Source: Phaffia rhodozyma (lineage: Eukaryota > Basidiomycota > Tremellomycetes > Cystofilobasidiales > Mrakiaceae). Taken from it: a DNA stretch of 64,000 nucleotides. Under the pieces are notes generated by a model, which was not told where the DNA came from, ran no database searches, and was given only the letters and a program-made list of their open reading frames with translations. The number at the start of each line of letters is the position of its first letter. Position 1 is the first letter of the stretch. Made by a program: the position numbers and the translations under genes. Of this stretch, positions 57,575 to 64,000 are shown piece after piece. The stretch lies in NCBI GenBank assembly GCA_014706385.1, contig JACGZH010000001.1, positions 434,001-498,000 of the forward strand, written 5' to 3'.

Positions 57575-59792
57575 TCAACGGCGACTCTCATCCACCTCAG
57601 ACTCTAACTCAGCCAATGCCTCTGCCAGTCCCATCGGTTTTGTGCTCTTGGCTTCAGGCGGATATTTGTCTATCAAACGCTTCCGATGGTTCCCATTTTC
57701 TGATGCTGAATAATTTTTTGAGTCTGAAAGATGATCCAACGATGATCCCCAACGGGTCTTCCTCTCATCGATTGTCGCATCCGAATTTAAAACAGAGTCA
57801 CCTGATGAGTCTGACGGAGAAGGTCGACAAGGTCGTGTTTCCTCGGCTATTTGGTTGTCACGACCGAGTTCCTGTACGGATAGAACGAATGACGGTCGCT
57901 CTTCTAGGACGGAAACTGCGCTGACCATAATGTCAGAGCCTTTCTCGCCAGAAGATGGATGTGGCGTGAACGATGGTAGCGATGATTTTTCCGATGCTCG
58001 GCTCTTCGTTCGATTTGAAGGGGATGATGATGACGCGTCAGAGAACACCAGTCGACGAGCGGTTTTCCAAATATCCGGTTGGGTGCCGAAAACAAGGAAA
58101 CATGTGACTCCGCAGGCGGATTGGTAGACTGCTGGAATATGAGAGTCTGGTTTGGCGTACAGCATGATGGCCGATCTGGAGTGTATATCCAAGGACGTAA
58201 GAATCAGAATGATAGTTTTAAGGACGATTCTTGACACTGTAATGATGAAAGGGAAACCTACATCAGCGCGCCGATCATAGTCAGACTATAAGCGACTACC
58301 CGGCCGACGACAGGCAAGTTGACTGTTGTGGCCGAATCGGTAGATCGAAGAGACCACTCCATCTCTCTTTCTACTGCCGTTTTCTTTCCTGCCTTGCGTC
58401 TCTGACGGACAAGAATGACTACACTCCAGACTGATAGATATATAAAAACGGGATCTCGTAAGTTTGGATGATAGACACAGACAGAAAATGGGTGCGAAAT
58501 AACTGACTATCAAAGATGAGAGCAACGAATAATGCCAAGCCTGCTACGATATGTGACGCTGTCGCACTACAGACAAAAGCATAGGTTGGCTCTGCGATCG
58601 ACAACGAACAAGCAGGTTATATAAGGAGGGAAGCGGCCTCACCAGATGTTATCGGAATAACATGTCATCGTACTCACATAAAGGAGCTCTGGACGGATGA
58701 GCAGATACTGAGATGCACGATTGTAAGAAAGCGGATGAATTGTCAGCAAGATGGGAACAGCGAGTTTTCATCACAATAAATGATGTTGAATTAGAAATCA
58801 GTCATTTGGAGTCAAAATAATAACATCAGAATGAAATAGAGCACAACTCCACTCACAGCAAGATTCGAGAGAAGGATGAGCGTGAAAACCATCCATGGTA
58901 GCCATCGCAGCTAGTGTGTGGTGCGCGACTTTGAGCAATCAAGACATCAATATAGCTGGCTCAGAGAGAGGGAACTAACCATGAGCTCAAAATACTTATC
59001 CATCCATATCTTCTTCCCACTCGCCCTACGAAGCATGCCCCAAACCATGAGGACTGTGACCATGACGGCTGTCGAGATGAGCGCAGTACCTGCCATCGAG
59101 CCTGTCGAAGACAACAGACAGAGAAATCTCGATGGACATTCCGGAGAAAACGCCCTGTTGTCACGGCGATCCAAGACAAGGCGTATTGAGTTTAATATGG
59201 AGAGTGAGTCTAACATTTGAACAAGAGAAAGCTCGGGTTGAACATACATGAGCAGGTCCATGACTGAATTAACGCTCATGGCAAGAAACAGCTATTCAGA
59301 GGCCGAGGAACAGATACGAAACGAATGGGAGATCAAGAAACAAATATCAGAACCAAAACAGCAAATGACAGAGAAACAGAGGATGAAAAGATTGAGGTGA
59401 TCGTTGGCTGAATCAATTGACTGTTTATTTGTTGACCTTGTATTCTCTTAGGGGTTCCAACTAGTCATTCTTCAGATGATCAGAACACTCGGGACTCTTC
59501 TGGTGTTTTACGAATTTCCTTCGAACATTTGATCCCTTTCTGATCATGAATGAAACAACAACGAAACAGAGACAGAGAAACTCACATTGAGTAATACTTG
59601 AGACCGTCTGATGCCTGTGATCATGATGAAAAGGACCAAAGGCATGAGAGTACTGATGGTGAAGATATGAAAAATCGCGAACGCTGTCTTCAACTTCTGA
59701 TCGTAAGACGACATCTCCGGACTCCTGAGTGTGGGCAACGACCGGGTCATCAGTGAACTCAAACCGGTTGAGAAAATGTCGATTGGAGCCAT
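57575..59792 (-). CDS. multi-pass membrane protein, possibly GPCR-like
   Basis: Seen: start MAPIDIFSTGLSSLMTRSLP. Then successive hydrophobic segments on separate exons: FAIFHIFTISTLMPLVLFIM; LAMSVNSVMDLLMYVQPELS; MAGTALISTAVMVTVLMVWG; LRWLPWMVFTLILLSNLA; ATASHIVAGLALFVALIFDS; RVVAYSLTMIGALM joined to SAIMLYAKPD; and AVYQSACGVTCFLVFGTQPD. That is about seven helices, with a basic loop (VRQRRKAGKKTAVEREMEW) before the sixth. A hydrophilic, Ser-rich cytoplasmic tail of about 170 residues ends ALAELESEVDESRR. Known: seven helices, a basic third loop and a Ser-rich tail is the layout of G-protein coupled receptors. Basidiomycetes have many such orphan proteins. Ligand and family not recognised. 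Several intron borders between 58240 and 58900 were not fixed. Confidence 0.65.
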
Positions 59793-61338
59793 GTGATGAG
59801 TGAGGGCGTGCGTGAGTGCGTGAAAGTGTGAGTACGTTCCGATAAGCCAGGATTGGCTTGCTCTCCTCTAGCCAGTCTGTGAAGAAAGGAGAGGGAGGCG
59901 GGAAAGTGATGAGCGAGCGGATGGAGACCGGAAAAGAGAAAGACGATGTTTGATGTTTGTCAAGAGGGAAAGAGAATGGAGGAAACGAGGGACAGAATCA
60001 AAAGTAGTTCGTCCGGGACGATCTGAATGAACGGCAAGAGGAAAGAAAGAAGTAAAGCAAAGCAAAACAAACAATATTGCGATCAGTGACTTATCAACGT
60101 GGGACGGTGAAGGTTCATCCTACAGCACCCATTAGCGAGATCCCAACGGAAGAAGAAAGAGAACATGCTCTGCTTCCAATCATTCAGTGTGTAAATTTCG
60201 GCTAAATGGTTTCTTTCTATTCCCGAAGTGTAGACTCACGCCATCCAGAAAACGAACGGTGGCTGTAAAGTGTTCCCCGCGTAAACGAAAGAAAAGCCCA
60301 AACAAATAAACAAATTGAACTCAAAATGAGAACATGTATCGTAGAAAGTGCGAGAGGTGAAGCTGGTCGAAAATTCGTTTGGGTAACGTGTTCTTGGTTT
60401 CGACTCTTCAGGGACTGGAAGACAGGAAGGCAGAGAATCGTGAGTTTCGCAGGAGGCTTGCTATCAGGAGTAAATCACCGTAGCCTCGAACCTCGTCCCA
60501 CCGCTTGAAATGTAAGGTCTGGTCCTCTCGGGCTCATTTACTGATGAGTGTTTTGGATCACCTCTGTGTATCGGGACGTGATCTACAATTGTTCCAGAAT
60601 CTTGGTTATCCCAAGCTGATAAGCATACGCGAGTTTGCGCCATATAGGCCTAAATCAAATAGAGTTATGTGCAAATTTCTTCTTCGGGCGATCTGTAAAA
60701 ACTTCCGAGGTCAAAGTTTGACGCGATTCAGATTTTTCTCTTGATTCACAAAGTCTTACGATCTTCTCATGTTTACTTCTTCTTCCTGGACCTCTCTTCT
60801 CCTGCTTTCTGATTTCTTGTTCAAAGTCGTCGATAGCTGTTTACTGAGTTTCTCACAATCTCAGTCATAGATAGCGTAAGATTTGAACTTCTCACTCAGC
60901 AATCATATTCAAAAGTAAGGAAGTATATAAAGTCAAGAACAGTCTGTTGATTAGTCCATCAATCTATCAATCAGCCAATTTGTTGACCAACCCTTCAAGG
61001 GTCACTCGTTCTGAAATATTCAGCAGACCTGTAGAAGAAACAACAAGTGAAAGAGTGGAAGTAAATCGTCTGTCAAACATTACGGAGAGATTAGCTGCCC
61101 TATTGTGATTTATCTTTGTACAGCATAGCTGAGACTTGTATATCGAAGTAGTAAGACTCATACTTGAAAGAGCAAATGCATAAAACCCTAAGGAGGAGGA
61201 ACGAAAAAAAGAAGTCTAGATGAAGACAACGACACCCAAGCTTATCCAGATAGACATGCCAGAGTTAGTGGTGAATTGACTCGACTACTTTGATGTTCAT
61301 GTTGTGTGCCTGGTATCGTGAGTACTGATAAATACTAC
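59793..61338. other. long intergenic region
   Basis: About 1.5 kb without a supported gene. The purine-rich plus strand at 59870-60070 is a pyrimidine-rich promoter or leader of the membrane protein gene. An AACCCTAA octamer lies at 61194-61201. Right end resembles the flank of repeat B1. Confidence 0.5.
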
Positions 61339-61734
61339 GTTTAGCTGCACATGACCCGATCAAACACATCATCTCTGTCTGTTCATATCTTTGTCTGTTC
61401 ACGTCTTGGTCTGTGGTCTGTGGACTGCAGAGCCTTCACCGCGCTGTTCATCATGACCGACAGCCAGTCAAACCGACCAGAAGGAATCCCTTGCAAAGAA
61501 GCAGACATCCATCTCGGCAGCCTGCAAGACAAAAAGAAGTCGGAGTGACGAGGACAAGCGTCCGGGATGAGCACTGATCGGTGCTGCTGATGTTTGCCAC
61601 TGCTGCTGAAACTGCCATGACTGTTGAGGATGAGGTTGGGGCAGGCACAGACTAAACACGTGACCGGTGGGATCCGGGTGGTTTCTGGTCTGAGGGCACC
61701 CAAGCCAAAAGGATTACGTTGCGGTTACTTTCTA
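61339..61734 (-). repeat. dispersed repeat family B, copy B2 (396 bp)
   Basis: Two visible differences from B1 (33770-34165), same orientation. Contains the same intact 65-codon plus-strand frame (61351-61548, MTRSNTSSLSVHIFVCSRLG...) and the same minus-strand frame. Followed by GTAACCAAAGCCATA, shared with B3 but interrupted in B1 (TTTCTAAAATCGTAACCAC). Confidence 0.85.
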
Positions 61735-62174
61735 GTAACCAAAGCCATATATTTATTCTGTATAGACACAGTCGACAATAATGGGGAAGACTCAGGAAAG
61801 GACCGGTGTTGGGGGAGGGAGTCGGACGGTGCCTCGTTGTCATGGTAACTACCTGGCCTATGTTGCTGCAGCAGCTGATCAGACGAGCTCGACCGGATCA
61901 TCTGACAACAGCGCATTGGCCTCTCAGACTAGGCATGGAGCGATGCACGGATCCTGTGCCCTGACGATGCCCGTCCCTATAGGCCAAGTCAGATCCAGAG
62001 CGATGTCAGCCCACGAGACCGAGACTGTATATAATCAAAGTTTCCATCTCTTCTCCTTCCTGTTCTTTTCCATCCGGTCCCATCTCACGTCCATTACATC
62101 AATCGTTCAAAACTTTCACACCCACTCAACCATCAGCCCATTCTCAGGTTCAAACATAGACAAACATATACAAG
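61735..62174. other. intergenic region, promoter of the pRiA4b-like gene
   Basis: No convincing gene. A TATA-like TATATAATC lies at 62026-62035, followed by a CT-rich stretch (62040-62110) and the presumed mRNA leader. Confidence 0.45.
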
Positions 62175-63070
62175 ATGTCTGACTTCAGCCTTCCCGAACC
62201 TACAAAGTCCCATCTCGTCCTTGTAAGATTCAATCTTTCTCTCTCTGCCGAAAACCATATGGCTGATAGAAACGGCTTTCAATTCAGGACTTTGTGTTCT
62301 CTGACACAGATGCTACCTATAGAAGAATTCGAGTTCCTTCAAACTACTCGTTTGAACTAAGTACGTAATTTGCTTCAGCTTCTTGCTCATTTTCGTCTGC
62401 GCCTCATCACTCACGCCCATCTCTATTCCGGTCCTAAAACCCTCAGTACACAAGCTCATTCAGTACACCTTTGGCTGGTCAGATATCAAGCCACACAAGT
62501 TCACCGCGCTGGGTCAGATTAAACTCGTCTCAGCCTCACCCGAGGTGAAGCACGTACAGAACTGGGGCTCACCCAAGATCAAGATCTCTGCTTCTCCCTC
62601 TTCCCAGAGGTCTGACGATGATGTCGCGGAAGAGGACGAGAAAACGTTTACACTGGGTGACGTCTGGAAGGACCACGAGAAAGTCGGGGCAAATGAAAAG
62701 CTTGGAGTCAGCTATGAGTACGACTACGAAGGTATGTCCTCAAAGCTCCTATCCTGCTATTGAGTATCTACGCAAGATAAGCGCAGGATTGACGTCCTCC
62801 TTGGTCATTTTCACCCATTTATCCGAGATAGAAGGCCGTATGCTTGAAATCATCTACAAACATTACCAGCATATGGGGGCTGCATCCAATCTACCTCATA
62901 TTATCAAGGGCTCTGGAGGTCCACCTCGTGAAACCATCCAGAGCCACGAGGAGTGTGATCAGAAAACATTTGACGTCGAAGCGTTCAACGCCAACTGGCA
63001 AGGTTACCTCGGCGGGACCATCCAGAGCAAGGCTGGTCTCAAGGAGGTCGCTCTAGGCAAGGTTCACTAG
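62175..63070 (+). CDS. pRiA4b ORF-3-like protein
   Basis: Seen: four exons (62175-62222, 62288-62360, 62447-62731, 62787-63070) join in frame to 229 residues. Key blocks are FSDTDATYRRIRVPSNYSFE, LIHKLIQYTFGWSDIKPHKF, TFTLGDVWKDHEKVGANEKL, GVSYEYDYE, then IIKGSGGPPRETI and a final part with TFDVEAFNANWQGYLGG. Known: PRiA4_ORF3-type proteins have WRR..VP...TL..LH..IQ..FGW...H.H.F, L.d......+..Y.YD.GD.W.H, and a final GG.GP.E/G block. The domain was first named on an Agrobacterium Ri plasmid and is widespread in bacteria and fungi; its function is unknown. Odd: the usual GDxWxH after YDYE is not visible, so the third intron may be misplaced or the motif lost. A horizontal origin of the family in fungi is possible. 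Confidence 0.75.
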
Positions 63071-63363
63071 ACACCGTTTTCAATATCTGGTCTTTTTGTT
63101 CTTCCTTATTGGGTGGTATCCCTTGCCATCTATGCGCTTTAAATAGTTCTGCATCATTTATGCTGTTTCCAATTTTTCCTTTCTTTTTTCTTCTTCTTCT
63201 TCTTTTCTATATCTTTCCAAACGAAGTCTCTATTTCTTTTCTTCTTGTATCGGCAACCATTGCCCCATCAGAATGTATTCCTATCGCATGTTCGTCTTGA
63301 GTCTTTCTTTCCATAGCAGAAAGAACAGTATAAAACATCGTTTTCTAATCTTGAAGCAGATGA

Positions 63364-64000
63364 TCAGAGTATGATCTTGACCTGTTCTTCCTCTTGGTCA
63401 TCCAGTCCACCAACCAAGTCATCGTCAGGTCCAACAACTTCCCACTCTACCCCTCGCCGTTCTTTCCTCACGCCCTTCAAAACTCGTTCAACCTCCAATG
63501 CAAACGACCGGATCAATTCCATCTCTTCGGATGTAGTCTTTATCCCTGGTCCCGATCCCAGTCTAGTATCTGCTGACGAGTGGGATTGGAATCGACCATT
63601 ACCAGTTCCACGTCCGCCTCGACCACGTGAGATCCTACCTCGGTTAGGCCGTCCTCTCTGATCAAAGGCGTGTGGGGTAGAGTTCAAAGCCAAATTCGAG
63701 GACGAGGAAGGAGAGAGAACCGAAAGACCGAGCACTTGCTGAAGAAAAGCTGACCTTGTGAAGGAGTCAGAGCTAGCGCGTGAGGATGAGTGAGAATGAG
63801 CACGGGAAGAAGAGGACAATGAAGAAGAGGGGAGGTCGTTGATCTGAGAAAGAAGAGGAGCAAGGAGCGGGTTTGCAAGTAATTCTCTGATCTTGGGTGA
63901 TGTTGCTGTTTATGCAGTCAATGTCGTTCAAATCGAGTGCGTCAGTTCAAAGTCTTCAAACAGAACGTAGTTAGGTGGGCACAGTTAGCAAACATACCAA
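63364..64000 (-). CDS. unknown gene, 3' part (possible ZNHIT-type C-terminus)
   Basis: Seen: the last exon runs from about 63911 to 63364. It starts after an acceptor (AAACAG) with TSPKIRELLANPLLAPLLSQ and INDLPSSS. Then a Ser-rich run, SFTRSAFLQQVLGLSVLS, an Arg/Gly stretch (RGRPNRGRISRGRGGRG), EEMELIRSFALEVERVLKGV and an acidic end (DDDLVGGLDDQEEEQVKIIL). A GTATGT donor at about 63995 shows the gene continues beyond the window. Known: HIT-type zinc-finger proteins (ZNHIT3 and relatives) have L+.LL.NP.L..LL..ID after the finger. The resemblance is limited to that short helix, and the zinc finger itself would be outside the window. Confidence 0.4.

Noticed and set aside
60470..60500. Possible tRNA T-loop (GGTTCGAGGCT on the minus strand)
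   Set aside because: No matching acceptor, D or anticodon arm around it.

Overview
The window is nuclear DNA of a filamentous or yeast-like fungus, most likely a basidiomycete. Almost every gene is cut by many short introns of about 50 to 120 bases with GT..AG borders, intergenic gaps are short, and the protein families are eukaryotic: condensin, shelterin, 14-3-3, CTLH/GID ligase, oligosaccharyltransferase, complex I and a Zn2Cys6 regulator. The intron density resembles Tremellomycetes such as Cystofilobasidiales; that placement is an inference. No bacterial, viral or CRISPR feature was seen.

Layout. 1-7.1 kb: the 5' part of a DHX35-type DEAH helicase, a spliced tRNA-Ser(GCT), and SMC2 (condensin). 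7.2-9 kb: a 283-bp dispersed repeat (family A) and a small secreted Cys-rich protein gene. 9.5-13.4 kb: a probable ribonucleotide-reductase inhibitor (Spd1/Dif1 type) divergent from a MIM1/TOM13-type mitochondrial import gene, with four ACGCGT boxes between them. 13.6-18.7 kb: POT1-like telomere protein with a very long N-terminal extension. 19.4-22.9 kb: RMD5/GID2 ubiquitin ligase subunit and a HIT-domain gene. 23.3-26 kb: MFS sugar transporter. 27.4-28.6 kb: 14-3-3. 30.2-33.2 kb: PAPS reductase (MET16) and an F-box-like gene. 34.3-35.5 kb: NDUFA8 of complex I. 36-41.5 kb: two divergent disordered/coiled-coil genes. 42-42.7 kb: two tRNA-Ser(GCT) genes as an inverted repeat around a family A copy. 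43.4-49.7 kb: Zn2Cys6 factor, OST1 and MRPL22. 49.9-50.5 kb: a diverged family A copy followed by a fourth tRNA-Ser. 50.9-56 kb: an alpha/beta-hydrolase-like gene. 57.6-59.8 kb: a multi-pass membrane protein. 62.2-64 kb: a pRiA4b ORF-3-like gene and the 3' part of an unknown gene.

Shared themes. Several genes serve chromosomes and S phase (SMC2, POT1, the RNR-inhibitor candidate); each has MluI cell-cycle boxes (ACGCGT) upstream. Mitochondrial functions recur (MIM1, NDUFA8, MRPL22). TTAGGGTT octamers, the same sequence as two-phase telomere repeat, occur in several promoters.

The least explained parts are two dispersed repeat families. Family A (three copies) lies just upstream of tRNA-Ser(GCT) genes in two of three cases and in the same relative orientation. 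Family B (three copies, two with only two visible differences in 396 bp) has a conserved splice-acceptor-like site and conserved open frames. Exon borders were traced by eye from frame continuity; where this was uncertain it is said in the entry.
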